Below, piece by piece: positions 1 to 17,145 of a stretch of 64,000 bases of DNA. The stretch spans positions 6,884,833 through 6,948,832 of the forward strand of contig OU342819.1 in the NCBI GenBank assembly GCA_910591455.2, read 5' to 3'. Origin of the DNA: Pholis gunnellus (Eukaryota > Chordata > Actinopteri > Perciformes > Pholidae). The notes beneath the pieces were generated by a model. It made no database searches. It worked only from the letters and a program-made list of their open reading frames with translations, and was not told the DNA's origin. A program made the position numbers and the translations under genes. Numbering within the stretch: the first letter of the stretch is position 1; each line of letters begins with the position of its first letter.

Positions 1-4702
<4,702 letters not shown>

Positions 4703-5651
4703 CTTTTCAAATAAAGCTGAGGTGGTAACAAGACTTGTGGGGGGAGACTTCATTTTCACAGCAGTTAACAACTTTCAGCAGCAGCAACTGTATCTTAAAA
4801 AGGGGTCAGAAACATTAAAAAGATCCTTTCTGAGGTGTTCACTGATATCAAAGAGTTGCTTGAGAAAGCAGAGGATTGCACAAGGAGTCTGTGAAGCGAC
4901 TGACATTTCAAACGTCAAAATCGCACTATTCTTGTTTGGGGATTAACAATCAAAAGCTGCTGAATATCGCTGGATGTTTTCTTTGTGTCCAACATGATGA
5001 AACTCCCTGCCTCCAAAAAAGAAAGAGAAGAGAAAAAGAAAAAGAAAAAAAAAGGGGGTCTGAGATTCTGTATCATGTTCCATCTGCGGTGGTGTTAGAG
5101 CTGCCAGTTTTGCAGGTTTCCCACCCGGCCGATCAGGACATCAACAGAGACGATGACGGTGGTTGTCACAATTTTCTGCTGCACCCAGAAATTGCAGGGT
5201 GCAAGGTGAACGAGAGCACTCAGGCGAGCAGAAACAAAGCAATGCGTTCGGATTATTTAAGAGCGTCAATAGGCAGTTTTCCAATGGCTCTTGCGCTGAA
5301 TCTTCTATTAACCTGGTAAAGCTGCTGTAGCTGAGTGTGCACACAGATGGCACACAAATGTTACGGGAGCAGATGGCACAAATACTACAATCCCAACTGT
5401 CTCATACCTTGAAACGAAACATAACCTTTTCAACTTGCCTAAACAACTTCGAGATTTACAGCCCATTTCTAATCTTGCAACAAAACCCAGATTTCTGATT
5501 TATGCATAAGTCATTTTGCAGTGTAAGCATTTTTTGCACTCTCGCATACACGTTTGCCCACAACAAAGTTAAAATCGGTTATAACCGACAGATAATTGAG
5601 AAATATTACATTTTCAGAGAGCGCTTGTATTTTAACCGGAGCAGATTTACC

Positions 5652-5800
5652 AGAGTCGTTAAACAAGAATGGACGGACTCTTACGTTTATTATTCAGAGA
5701 CCTTGAAGATTATTAAAAGCGGTAATATGAAGCACCACTACGAGACAAAGCACAAATCTTTCGAGCAAACTACCCACTCACATCCGAAATTAAGGCACAA
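5652..5800 (+). pseudogene. Fragment of a hAT-type transposase (BED-like zinc-finger end)
   Basis: The frame reads VVKQEWTDSY, then about ten unrelated residues, then SGNMKHHYETKHKSFEQT. This resembles the N-terminal zinc-finger region of hAT transposases related to the GTF2IRD2/ZBED5 group, where a His/His finger half with the pattern xxHYETKH follows a Cys-Cys half. The Cys-Cys half is missing here, consistent with a small internal deletion, and similarity fades after HPKLRHKR. I see no terminal repeats around it, so it is a dead fragment inside the presumed stt3b intron. Identification is from family knowledge, not a search. Confidence 0.6.
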
Positions 5801-6179
5801 AAGAAATAAACCTAAAAGCCCAATATAATCAGAATCCTAACACAGTCATTCACTGTCCAACAATGATGTTAACAGAGAGAATAGAGCTGAAACAAGTGGT
5901 TTAATAACCACAGATAAAGTCCCTGCACACAATCTTCTCTTTTTAGAAGATAAGAATATAATATTGTGGCTCTTTTCACTGACATCACACCTCAATAAGC
6001 TGATAAAGCTGCAAGAAAATTCAGTTAAATATTGTTTTTATATATAGTACTTTATTTTAAGAGTCACATTTTTCAAAAGCTTTCTCTCATGTTTATTTGT
6101 GTTATCGTCTTTATTAGCTCTTACTTTATTTGAAACAAGAGAACATCTATTTATGTATTATTTAATTTATATTTAATTT

Positions 6180-6350
6180 AGAATCTGAATAGTAGCCAAA
6201 CTAGTAACTAACTTCACTACATGCACTTGGCAATATTAAAGTACAAAGTTGCCCTCTAAGATGTAGTGGAATAGAACCATGAAGTTGCATAAAATGGAAA
6301 TACTGAAGCAAAGTACCTCATAATTGTACTTAAGTACAGCACTTAGTAGG
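6180..6350 (-). repeat. Copy of a teleost repeat with ACTTAAGTACAG motifs
   Basis: The block contains GCATAAAATGGAAATACT, GTACCTCATAATTGTACTTA and AAGTACAGCACTT. Read on the minus strand it matches the start of a very common fish interspersed repeat in which AAGTAC/GTACTT words recur. A second copy in the other orientation starts at 46897. Confidence 0.5.
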
Positions 6351-7393
6351 CTGAATGTAGTTCTAGCCTCGTAGTTTTGCTCTCAGGGTGAACCAAATTG
6401 CTAAAAGCTAGCCTCCTGTATGACACACTGTGAGCATCCATCAAAAGCATGAACAAGCGGCAGCAGAACTGATGTTGACCAGTCGAACAGAGAGTAAGGA
6501 TGCAAGTGTGTGAAGAGTGAAAGTATATGTCCGGAGATGCTATACCCAAGAATCTAGCTCATTATTTGCTTTACGGAGACTCTTCTTCTTCTTCTGTCAG
6601 AACGGACTCTGTTGCCCGACATTAAAGAAATGTACTCTTTCTCCGTGCAGCTCTCCTCCACATGTACGTGCCTCAACCATCATACAGCTTTCTGCCTTGT
6701 TAAATGTTCCTTCTGCTAACTTAATCAACTGGAAAGAGAATTTTTTAACTTACAGCAGGAACAAAAAAGGTTTCTCTTCTGAGGGAACACCAGTAGCATT
6801 TTGACAAACACTGGGACTTAACTGGTACCAGCAGGGTCGAGGAGTTACACCTCCACATAATAAAGTTTAGTCTGTTTAGTCGTGACGATATTCTGAGAGA
6901 ACATCCAACATGTTGCCCTAAGAAGATGAGCAGCAAATTGGGATTGGATAAAGACCGTAAAAATGCCTCAGGACACAAACTCAGAAATTAATTGCTTTCA
7001 TAAATAGACGAGACAAACAAAATCTCACTTGAATGCCAACTGAAGCCTGTCTGGTCTTAAAAAAACATGAACAAATATTAGGAAACCAAAATGAGCAGGG
7101 CCAGATAACGGGCGAGTCATATCGGGGACTCGCCTACAAAATTGTGTTTGCTTAGAATACGCTTGACATTTCGGTGCTTGTAAATCCAATCTTCATTCTT
7201 CAAATTGCCAGTTTATTTAACGTAATGGTTAGCTGCAGATAATTTGAAGCTAAAAAAATCAATAACAGCATCTAGACGACAACAGCAGTAATCATGCGTG
7301 TCTGGTAGTGATGGCCACTTCCAATCAGCACCCCGTGGGCCTGCAGCTGTAAAACACACGTTTTCTTTTCTCACTGTCCAAAAAAAAAAAGAA

Positions 7394-7421
7394 GGGGGGG
7401 GGGGGGGGGGGGGGGGGGGGG
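7394..7421. repeat. Poly(G) tract, 28 bases
   Basis: Uninterrupted run of 28 G on the plus strand, preceded by an A-rich stretch. Length in the assembly may be unreliable. Confidence 0.9.
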
Positions 7422-8810
7422 ATATACTAATACGGGACGCAACATAATCATAAAAAAACGTGCTTTTTAAAAAAAGCACTAACAGGGGTCAAGTTTGTGT
7501 GTTAATGTATACAACGCTAGTTAATTAATGTAGGGGAGTGGTTCTAACTTCTCAGCAAGCTGATCAGGATTACACATTGAGCCAAAAGATGACTAGAGGG
7601 AGAGGAGGAGGAGGGGGGTGCTGCAAGATTCATGAGTAGTCAACCACAGATATGTTCATGGTGTAAATCTGTTTTGATTGATGTTTTTTTCAATACAAAA
7701 TAACGATAATTTGCAGTCTGCAGCGCTGCTTCTAATAGTTATGTGAACCACCCTTAAAAAAAGACTTTTTAAAGCATTACTTTGTGGCTGAAAGCACCGT
7801 TTGGTTTACATGTAAACCTGCAACAGAAGGTTCCATCCAAAAAGTCCCAGAGAACAGTAGACTACTCATAGCTGCAAGGGCTGATAAACACTTTAATATC
7901 AAAGATATGCTTTCTTTTCTGTGACATGTTGGCAAAGAACTGTGCAGTTTTAACTGTGGAGACTGGTTGGCACTTTACAGCCTCATACTGAGGAAAAACG
8001 CTCCCGATTTCACTGTTAAGTGCAGCAAAAAATACCATAGGTGATATAGCAACTGTGTGACCACCCGTGGCATTAATCGGATATATGAAGGCTGTGAGGT
8101 AACAATGCAACGTCTTCTGAGTGTGTGACACTGGGGGACTAGTTATTTAACAGGCCTGAGGTCAGTCCTTGGTGCACATTCCAGTCTCGAAGCAGGATCA
8201 AGTGTCCTCTGAACCACGCGGACCCTCTCGCAGCCCTGAGCCTCGGCTATAAAATGCAATCAAGCCATCAGCATAATTGACGAGGCAAGTGTCACCCTGA
8301 ACAAGATGGAGCACCTTGTCCTTGAAAATTAATAAATGAATGCATCAGTCGTGCTGCCCGGTTGAATGCCACCGAGTACACGACAGCAGAGGCAGAGGAG
8401 GAGGAGGGAGTGCTCTGCAACCGGGCGGACACTTGTGAGCCCATGTGACCCTAATCCCGCATTGTGATGACAGACACAACAGACCGGATCAGTTCATTTC
8501 CGGGTTGTGAACATTCTGCCGTTAAAATGGTAATTTTCGTGAAAAACCCGCTTGTCCACTTTGCATAGTCTCTACTCACTCAGCAAGAATCCATCCAGCT
8601 GTAAAAAAAACGCCTCAAATCAATCATATCGACAACGTCCATTTCATCTTCACCCGCTGAATTGAGTTCTCAATGAATTAAAACACGCGCTGGGACATCG
8701 TGCACGTCTTCCACGCGTTTCCCCACAACCCTAAATAAAGTTGTCCATGCAGCTGAAGCCCCCTCGCGCTGCTGCAGCTATTATTGCACGCTGTTGTAGA
8801 ACAACACACG

Positions 8811-8861
8811 AGAGAGAGCAAGAGATAGAGAGAGAGAGCGAGAGCGAGCGAGAGAAAGAGG
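8811..8861. repeat. Imperfect GA-rich repeat
   Basis: Degenerate AG/GAGC dinucleotide-like array in the presumed stt3b intron. No other structure is visible. Confidence 0.7.
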
Positions 8862-9266
8862 TCCGACCGGACCAGCCAGCTGCGTGTCACTCGGTTCTTC
8901 ACGTTGACATGTCACTGTCCTTCAAGCAGGACTACACAGCCAGGACACGGACCTCGTAATCAAAGTGTTTGACTCCAGACAATCCTGTCGCTGGTCATTG
9001 TGGGAACACAACATATTGAATGTGGAGCGAACAAAACATCTAAACAGGGTTCGGGTTAAAGCTGTGTTCAAAACAGTCACTGCTGACTTTTAAAAGAGTA
9101 AAATATTACAGTTAAAATAATATACATTGTCTTTATCTAATATACATTATTTTTTATAAATGACCCAGTTATTTAGACAGCTATTTGTTTTCTTTCATTG
9201 TCACTACAAGTACCCGTTTACCAGGGAGTCAACCCGACCGGAGAAACGTTAGCTACGTTAGCTTAC

Positions 9267-9529
9267 CATGGATCAAACTCGTGGATGATGCTCTCGAACC
9301 GGATCACCGCGAAAAGTCTGGAGCTGAATCCGGCCAGGCAGGCCAGGAACAGAATGCTAAAGGAGAGTAAGGACTGCCACCCGGCCGGTTGTGTCAGTCC
9401 ACCAGACAGGCCTCCTCCTTTGCCCGGTCCGCCACCCGCGACGCCGGGTCTGCTGTTCCCGTGCACCAAGCCCCCGGCACTGGTGGACGCTTTGTGCTTG
9501 CCGTCGCCGGCTGCGTGGTGCTCCGCCAT
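9267..9529 (-). CDS. stt3b: STT3B coding exon 1 (partial gene, rest outside window)
   Basis: First coding exon of the catalytic subunit of the STT3B oligosaccharyltransferase complex, the ER enzyme that transfers the preassembled glycan to Asn-X-Ser/Thr, often after translocation. The exon gives 87 codons plus two bases. It begins MAEHHAAGDGKHKAS, has a Gly-rich low-complexity segment, then LSGGLTQPAGWQSLLSF, the first membrane helix, and SSRLFAVIRFESIIHEFDPW, where the Asp of the EFDPW motif is a catalytic/metal-site residue of the STT3 family. These blocks match human STT3B closely; STT3A lacks the long N-terminal extension, which excludes it. Start context is good (G at -3, G at +4). Donor ATG|GTAAGC at 9266. 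The next exon (expected FNYRSTHHL) was looked for on the minus strand to position 1 and not found. Confidence 0.94.
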
Positions 9530-9593
9530 TTCTGCGTGCGGTGTCGGTTGGGTTTGCTAGTTCTCCCTGCCACGCGCCCGTGTCTCCCTCCAC
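9357..9593 (-). CDS. Upstream ORF overlapping the stt3b start
   Basis: A 78-codon ORF starts with ATG at 9593-9591, 64 bases before the stt3b ATG and out of frame, and runs well into exon 1. It lies downstream of the TATA-like box, so it could be in the mRNA leader. Its composition (Arg, Gly and Thr rich) simply reflects GC-rich DNA, and I do not propose a protein product, only a possible effect on start selection. Confidence 0.25.
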   Translation of the reverse strand: MEGDTGAWQGELANPTDTARRNGGAPRSRRRQAQSVHQCRGLGAREQQTRRRGWRTGQRRRPVWWTDTTGRVAVLTLL

Positions 9594-9940
9594 GCCGCGC
9601 TGTCGTAAACTCCCTTAGTTTGCACACGCTCTCCCTCGGTTTTCTTTCTTCTGAGTCCCGCAGGTTTATATATATATATGAATTCAGTATCAATGCTCCG
9701 CGAGACCGCCGTTACATCCCGAAACGCATACTCATGCGCCACATACAGAGTCCGCGACAGTCAATTCGCTACACGATCGAACGCCGGTGGAAATGGGCGG
9801 GAGGGATGCGATGGGCGGAGCGTAGGAAAGCTCTCGCGGCCTCTCACAGATCGACAGGTACGAGAGGGCGGGGGTTTACGTCTGTAAGCCAATCAGAGCG
9901 CAACATTGACTAGATAGACAGATGAGTGCACCAATGGAGA
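9530..9940 (-). promoter_or_regulatory. stt3b: stt3b 5' UTR and CpG-rich promoter
   Basis: CpG-dense block in otherwise AT-rich DNA. On the minus strand a TATATAAA box lies at 9672-9665 within an (AT)n run, followed by a GC-rich leader up to the ATG. Upstream are GC boxes GGGCGG at about 9795-9801, 9813-9818 and 9866-9872 and a consensus CCAATCAG (NF-Y) at 9889-9896. The combination suggests a housekeeping promoter with start sites near 9640. Whether it also fires in the plus direction cannot be told. Confidence 0.6.
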
Positions 9941-12900
9941 CATATTAAATTATGGCTGCCACTGATTGAAACGAGGATTATCCCCTGTTACATATGAAGA
10001 TTGAGTCATTCTGTTGCCCACTATAAATACAACCCGTAATACTCGGCTTAAAGTTAGCTTTATAAAGTTGAATTAGTCACTTTTTATAGAGAAAAACAAA
10101 GAAAAGATCATGCACACGTAGTCCAAAGATCTAGAAGGGAATTCGTTTCCTTGCAGATAAAAGCTATAGGCAGGTGTGTGAAGATAAATGTTCTCCGTGA
10201 GTGCAATATTTCTGTTGCCCTTGGATGTTCTGGACTGGGTGGTGGAGTAGTAATAAAGATTGATGTGCCTCATCATTATTATGTCCCCCAGCTAAGACAA
10301 GAACACAGCATTTATCATTCTCTTAAACTCAGGATATACTTTCTCAACTTCCCCTGAAGCCTTGAAAGCCTATATATTGGAAGAAGACATTTATTTTTAA
10401 TATATATATATTTATAACATTTCAAATAAATGCTCAAGTTTTTTGATTGATAGTATTCTGTGCTCGCACTGTTTACAACAATGAGACAGAGGCAGGAAGT
10501 GTTATTGATTTATCTGAAATGTGATTCAGTCCCAAAGGGAGAAAAACAATAGTGTCCTGTGTAATATCATAGGTAGAAAGAACTTTGTTCTCAAGTCAGA
10601 GTGGACAAAACACCCTTTTTTCTCATCTTCTTTAACATTTGCTGAACCTGTCCAACCGCACAGCGTGTCCTCTCACCCTCAGGCTGCCCTTGGGGCATTG
10701 TGCAATGAGAGGAGCATGTTTTCACCAAAGCAGTGTACGTCATTTAATCGCTGACCTCCAAAATCAAATATTCAAATTATGAATTTATTGTGTTGCTCCG
10801 GATTTCAGTATCCATTGCTTTGGGTTATGAATAGGAATGTTTGATGCTGCATACTTAAGCAATAACTACTTACCAGAGTATCTTGGTCTCTATAAAAGCT
10901 GTTAATTATGTCCACTTTTAGTATATATCATTTGCTCATTTGAGAACTTCACAAATTGACCCAATTTGCCATCCTTACTTTGCATCAGCAGTGTTTACAG
11001 CTACCCTTGTCACACATAAGATCACAATTTAAAAAACAAAAAAATAATGCAAATGAAATGTTCATGCAGAAGAATTGGACTGAAGTTTGAGCCGGCTTAG
11101 CGAGGCTGTGCATTGAGGCTATATCTTCTGGAAGAGACGAGGAGGAGATAAGAGAGAGATGAGAATACAGTAGACGGGGAAAGATAGAAGGCCGATAATA
11201 AAGGAGAGTAAAAGGATGATTATGGAAATTGATGGGGGTCATCATGGCGAGTGGATGGAGTGGCAGAAGTGAACATTTTTTTTTGTACTTCATAAAGAGA
11301 TCACAGAGATGACATAGCTCAGTGTCGCAGGCGTCCTGCATGCTGCAGCTGAAAAGGCAGCGCCAAGGAGAATTCATGCACACCCACTCGCAACGTGTTT
11401 ATGCACAGGCAACAGAGAGTGCACAGATACAATGCATAAAAACACGCGTAATCCCACACACATGCCGATGAATACATCTATCGACAATAACAGACACACA
11501 CACAGACATACACCATACACATGCATGCCGATGAATACATCTTTATCTTACAATAGCACACACACACACACACACCTACGCTCACACATATACACACAGT
11601 TCCTCGATCATTCATCAAGGCCTGCTGGTGACGCCATGATGAGCACTCTACTACCCCTTTTGCCTTTTCCCCCCTCTACACTTCCACATTCTAAACGGGT
11701 GACCTTTGAGACAAATAGAAATGCAGGCTGTGATTTGAAGATTGCTTCAATCGCATCTATCGTTAAAAGGCCAAGCCCAGATGAAAGCCAGCCAAAATGA
11801 GTGCTGTTGCCAGGCAAGGCCGCTCTGCTTTCCTCCATCTCCAGAGGCAGACTTTGTCTTTCTTCTCAGTTTTTTTTGCTTCTTTTTTCTCCCTAGAACA
11901 TTACAGACTCGCCGAGTTCATGCTCGGCATTCTTAGGTGTCTACACTTCTTCACTTTGCCAAAGGCCAACCGTGCAAGAAAAAAAAGGGGGGAAAAAAAG
12001 CTTAAGATGCCTGGCATGAAAGAAAACACTCTTTGCACCTCTGTCGTCCCCCTCTCCTTTGACCGCATGCATGAGGGAGTTAAAGGAAGAGAGTGAGAGA
12101 TGCCACGATTGGTTAAGAAGATTCTAATCATTACGCCACTTTTCTTTTTCACCCCTTTTTGCCTAAATTGTCCATGAAGCTAGCGAATCCTGAATCATGC
12201 TATACGGTGTCATCTAAGTGCAGCGTTCACTGTATGACTTCAGTAGTTTGTCTCAAAATGCATGAAAAAAACCCATCTCTCAGTCACTTGAGCACGCTGT
12301 TATGTAAGCAGCATGTGGGACAAAAGCAAAGAATCCTCCCGCGATTAGGCTGTCTCTGATGAAAGGAAAGTACACTCTCTGAAGGGAGCCTCCCGTATAA
12401 CGCAAGTTAACAGTGGGAATAAAATGTAATGCTGCAATTTCTTTTTAAGGCTCAGACTGCAGTGTGGAGGATGCCTGAGATGTGGCCACATCATGAGATT
12501 GTTGCCCAAAAACAGCAGTGGCAGCTGTACAAAACTGTGAATGACAATTATAGATCCATGCTTTTTATCCATACCAGCTTTTTCCCCATTCAGGGTCGTT
12601 ATTGCGAGGCTGGAGCCTTTTCCCAGCATGCAATGGGTGAAAGGCAGAAAAACACTACATTGATTGCCAATCCATGACAACACGCAGAGTCGAAGTTCAC
12701 CAGCATCTCTTTCTTGCAAACTATACACAGAAAAATGATTTGAGAATATTTTTGTTTGTTGTTATTGTCCTTTAATTGGCATGGCATCACTACTCTCTAA
12801 TTACCTTGTGCGTCGTCTACAGGGTACAACCTAACAAGGGGGGATTGTGTGCATTCTATTGCAGAGCATGGCAGAGACGGGATGTTTGCTCAATGTGAGC

Positions 12901-15306
12901 GCAGCGAGCTTGAGAGACTGCACAGAGTCTGTCTGTGTGATCCGGTGTAACGGAACAATTAGCCGGTGCCTGGGGACCGCCACTGCACGCGCCGATCTGC
13001 ACCGCAATCATTACCAGAAATGAGAGCACTTAAAGAAAAGGCACTTGGCATCCCTTCCAACTGTTATGAACTATTTATTAACCTGTAGCCAACAGAAATA
13101 TAGATTCTCTCTGTTAATACAGAGATCATTTGTTTCATGCAAAACATGTGTTTGCAGCATATTGGAAATGAAAGTGTGTACAAGTACAGTATAGCTGCAT
13201 CGTTCAAATGATTGCACTGTAAAACGTTACCTGTGTTGCCTCATCAGTGACGCGCTGTTTCACACTGAGCACGCCTCATTTGTCAATGGGGCACGCAGAG
13301 GCAGTTAATGTGAACATGACCCACTCAGACCCAGGGCAACACGTGTGGATGATGCTCCACAACTGCACAACATCTTAATCTCGACTTTGATGGAAGGTAT
13401 GCCGGCACGGGGGGGCGGCCATGAGTCTCACCTTGTATGATAGAACTGTTCATCTTGATCAGGTCATGGGCGGATCAGTGATTATCTATGGCGCTGCACT
13501 ACTTACCTCTTCGTATGCACCATGCACAGCCACGCTCACACGCCTTCTTTAAGGAAAATTGCTTGTTATGAAATAGATAGAATGCCAAATAGTGTGATAA
13601 GTTCCTATATTTTGAAACAGAGCACGGCGTGATCTATCATCCCCGAGATCAGTGAGCTTTTGCTCAATTTATAAGGCTGTATCTGCCTCAGGATGCTACA
13701 GCATTCATTGCACTCATCTGTCATTTTCCAAAAGCACATAAAAAAGTTGTTGGCTGTGAGCTGCAGAGACAACGACACTTTCGATTGAAAATGTATTTTC
13801 ATTTTTTTCCATTTGATTACAAAAAGGCTTTCATCTACCAAGAAGGGAACAAAGCAGTTGACGCCATAATCCTGTCAATCCTGTCCTTCAATTATTTCAC
13901 AATTTAAATAAGAAATGAACAACAAAGCATCTCTGTTTTGGAGAAAAAGTCAGATCCTTGCATCCTTCCTTATCTTACCCAGAATCATCATATCAAATAG
14001 TAACACGGTCACAGCTTTGTGTCGTTCTGATTCTTAACCAGGCTTTTAATCACGGTAATGATGCCGCAAAAATGACACAATAATTATGCCATGATGGAAT
14101 TGAAGAGAGGTTCATCTCGCATCTGAGCGCATGAAGCAGGCCCTCACATACGCAAGGAAAGAAAAGGTTCGTCTGAGAACAAACCTTCAAAACAACATCA
14201 TCATATTCGTCAAGATTGACTCTGACCTGTCGACACAGCCGAATGTGCCCGCAGTGATGCTTCAAACCCTATTGGCATGCTGCGTGAAAAGTTTGCGAGA
14301 AAGTTGCAATTGATGGAGCAAGAGCAAGAGAGATGAGGGGGGGAGGGGTAAGGAGGAGCACTGTACTAACCTGAGCTCAACAGAGATATCAACTGTCTGC
14401 AGGCAGAATGTCAGATTCTGAAAAGTTGGCGTGCATTTCTACCTCTTCAGAATAACAGCTGCCTTATCAACAACGGCTCGAACCGCCTCTGCGTGATGCC
14501 TCCTGCTTTGCCATTGAGAGAAATGTAATGCGCGGAAAACAGTTGAGCTTGCCACGATCCCCCGCGGGAGAGAGACACAACAAAAAAACACGACTCACGT
14601 GTCGACAAATTGAAGTAGGCCTCCCAATTTCCCAGACGCCTCAGCTTGACGAATGACCCTCAGTTCACTTTTCCCCGAGAAGCCAAACACGGGCTGTCTC
14701 AATTCAGAAGACAGCAGATTTACGTGATATTGCTTCAGTGACGGCCGTGAAAACCGCAGTGGCAAAATTATGGCAGCAGCATCCAAAACAAAGAGGAGGA
14801 GACGCGAGAGACGCCCCGCTGACATTAATCTGCCGTGGTCACAAAGTTTACCTCGCCAATTCTTTGAAGGTTCACACAGCCGCCTGTTGTATATGTTTCT
14901 CAATAACTATGTTTTCTTTCTTTTTTATAGACTGAATACCAAGACAGCTTCTTACTGCATTTGCCTCACTCTCATCTTGAATTTATTCTGGTACAAACTG
15001 TAGGTTGATGTGAAGCTCTGTGCTATGTGAAGACCAAATTAACGCTTGTTGGAACACACACACACACCAGCTCTGATGTATTTTCTGACCAAAGAGCACT
15101 CTGTGAAGGTGGTTCAATACCAAGTGGCCCCATTTGGTCAGGACTATGCATCTCTGTGCTCAGGCCCGTGTCCAATCGATTCTCCTCCTGGTCGCCCTCG
15201 ATCGGTCATCTGACAGAACACAATCCACGCCTCCGAAATAATGTTAAACTTAGCAGGGCTCTCCGGTGAATAAGGGGGAGACAGGATGAGGTGCGGTGGG
15301 AGGGGG

Positions 15307-15316
<10 letters not shown>
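9941..15316. other. Intergenic DNA between stt3b and tgfbr2, no gene seen
   Basis: Neither strand shows an exon with splice sites and recognisable protein. In particular I see no glutamate decarboxylase-like sequence (gadl1). Short CA-rich stretches occur at 11500-11575. Some segments, such as 12895-13040, are non-repetitive and of balanced composition and could be conserved non-coding DNA, but that cannot be judged from one sequence. Confidence 0.5.

Positions 15317-15380
<64 letters not shown>
15317..15380. repeat. (AG)32 microsatellite
   Basis: 64 bases of uninterrupted AG directly after a short CA run. The Ser-Leu and Arg-Glu ORFs over it are artefacts. Confidence 0.97.
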
Positions 15381-15384
<4 letters not shown>

Positions 15385-15904
15385 CCTGGCTTCTATTTGC
15401 CATTTAGTGCAGGTGGTGTCATTGCTAACCGCGCCTGCACCACAAGGACCAAGTACACACATTTAAAAATCTTAAACACACACAAATATTTGCCCTTTTC
15501 TTTCTTTCAACACATAGAATTAATCCGGGTAAAGCAGAGGTTTGACTGGTATTTGTAGCGATATCAAGCTAGCTGTTTCCCCACCTGTGTCTACGCTGTT
15601 AGCTAAGCTAAGCTAACTTCCCTCTGGGTTTAACTTCTTATTAAAAGTTACTACAAGGAACTTTCAACTATATGGAACAGCCGTCGCTGCTCCGCTGTTC
15701 CCCGCTGGGAGCCAACAGCTACACCGTGCCGCTGGAGACCCAGAGACCCAGGCTATATTGCTGGGACCACCGGAGGGAAGGACGGCACGGGACCGCCAGA
15801 ACCAGGATAGCGAGAGGCAGACTGTCAGACCCTGCTGCAGTAAAATGAGAGGTTTTCTAAAAGGGAGTCTGGTGCAAGGGGAGCATTACCGCTTTTGTCT
15901 AGAG

Positions 15905-16794
15905 CAGGGGTGGCCAACCAGTCAGAGACCAAGAGCCACATTTTTTACTGTGTTACCGCAAAGAGCCACATCATACACATGGGCACACATGAACATCACC
16001 CTATCCCTTCCTCACACACACACATATCTTTGCTCAGCCAGATTTATTGTAAATGTCACACACCAACATGATAATGACAGAAATTGACTCCTAAGACCAC
16101 AGGCCAGTCATTTTCAACAATGAACATTGTGTGCACTGTCTCACACAGACAAACTCTCAGTTCAACCAAGTCCACAAACAAAAATATAATAATTTACAAT
16201 AGTGTTTTTCTTTTACTATGCATGTTACTTAGTGGGACTTCTGGCATTACTTGCCTTGAACAATCCTCTTCAAATCTGGCTTGTATTCCGTTGTTGCCAC
16301 TCGAAGCAATTCTTTCACATGGGTGTCAGTCAGAACAGATCGATGCTTTGATTTCACGTGTTTCAGGGTAGAAAACACAGACTCGCAGACGTATGTTGCC
16401 CCAAACATTGACAGTATCTTAAGCGCAGCCCGTTTGACATTGGGGTATTTTTTCATTGGCACACTTTTCCAGAACTCAATGGTCCCGTCCCTTAAAGCAG
16501 GTTTGAGTTGGTCCTCCTCACAAAGATCGATCATCTCTAACTCAGCCGCAGCCTCATCTGTGACTAGCGGGGCTTTCAAACAGTCCGTCTCGGCGTTAAA
16601 TGGGTCGACGAGGAACGTAATCTGTGGCCGCACATGTGCGTTTGACGAAAATACCGTATTTAACTCAAGCGAAGCGAACACGCACATTAAAACATACACA
16701 AACACAAATACAAACGTTGATATGAACGTAAGAGCCGCATGAAACCGGGCAAAGAGCCGCATGCGGCTCGGGAGCCGCGGGTTGGCCACCCCTG
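15905..16794 (-). mobile_element. Deleted hAT (Charlie-like) DNA transposon with intact ends
   Basis: The element has perfect 15-bp terminal inverted repeats CAGGGGTGGCCAACC and is flanked on both sides by the same 8-bp target duplication GTCTAGAG (15897-15904 and 16795-16802). Eight-bp duplications and CAGGGGTGG ends are hallmarks of hAT elements. Subterminal repeats of the word AGAGCCACAT/AGAGCCGCAT occur at both ends. It keeps the 3' part of a transposase gene on the minus strand but has lost the N-terminal finger and the start of the catalytic domain, so it could move only with enzyme supplied in trans. The perfect duplication and ends suggest a comparatively recent insertion. Confidence 0.93.
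16247..16750 (-). pseudogene. C-terminal part of a hAT transposase (GTF2IRD2/ZBED5-like)
   Basis: The minus frame reads ITFLVDPFNAETDCLKAP, then LVTDEAAAELEMIDLCEED, then FWKSVPMKKYPNVKRAALK, then FGATYVCESVFSTLKHVKSK, ending RIVQGK at 16247. This is the hAT C-terminal dimerisation region: the FGATYVCESVFSTLK block is its signature and is found in domesticated relatives such as GTF2IRD2 and ZBED5. The open frame extends a little into the element end and beyond, but only about 150 residues are transposase-like. The upstream domains are absent, so it is a truncated gene inside the 15905-16794 element. No stop interrupts the part that remains. Confidence 0.88.
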
Positions 16795-17145
16795 GTCTAG
16801 AGGGACTGCCAAAATCAACACAAAATGGAAGTTGCGCCACGGTAGCTTTAACGGAGTGTCACTCTCAGTCGAGAAATCAAATGAAGAAACAAGACTTTTG
16901 GGGTATTGGTCTCTTTTCAAGGCAGGCGCTTTGAGTTGTCAAAGCAAGAAATGCACAAGTGTAAATAAGTGTACCAGTATGTCAGTGGTCGGTCGGTGAG
17001 TGAGTACGCGCAATTCTGAAACTGGATCACCTAAATGCAGTTGTGGGCAGTCAGGGCCTGCAATAATAATTTAGAACTTATAAAAATAGTTTTCCGATTA
17101 TCTTATTTTCTCATTGCGCAGCTACTGTCTTCCTCAGTTGCTCTT

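Larger units (their letters stand above)
15641..16851. mobile_element. Older TTAA-flanked MITE, split by a hAT insertion
   Basis: The outer ends are TTAA at 15641-15644 followed by AAGTTACTACAAGG, and at the other side a segment whose reverse complement starts TTAAAGCTACCGTGGCG at 16851. The two ends are imperfect inverted repeats sharing TTAAA-G-TAC and a downstream AACTT. TTAA duplications are typical of piggyBac-type elements. About 890 bp of the interior (15905-16794) is a younger hAT element. The ends are diverged, so this is a reasoned call rather than a proven one. Confidence 0.45.
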
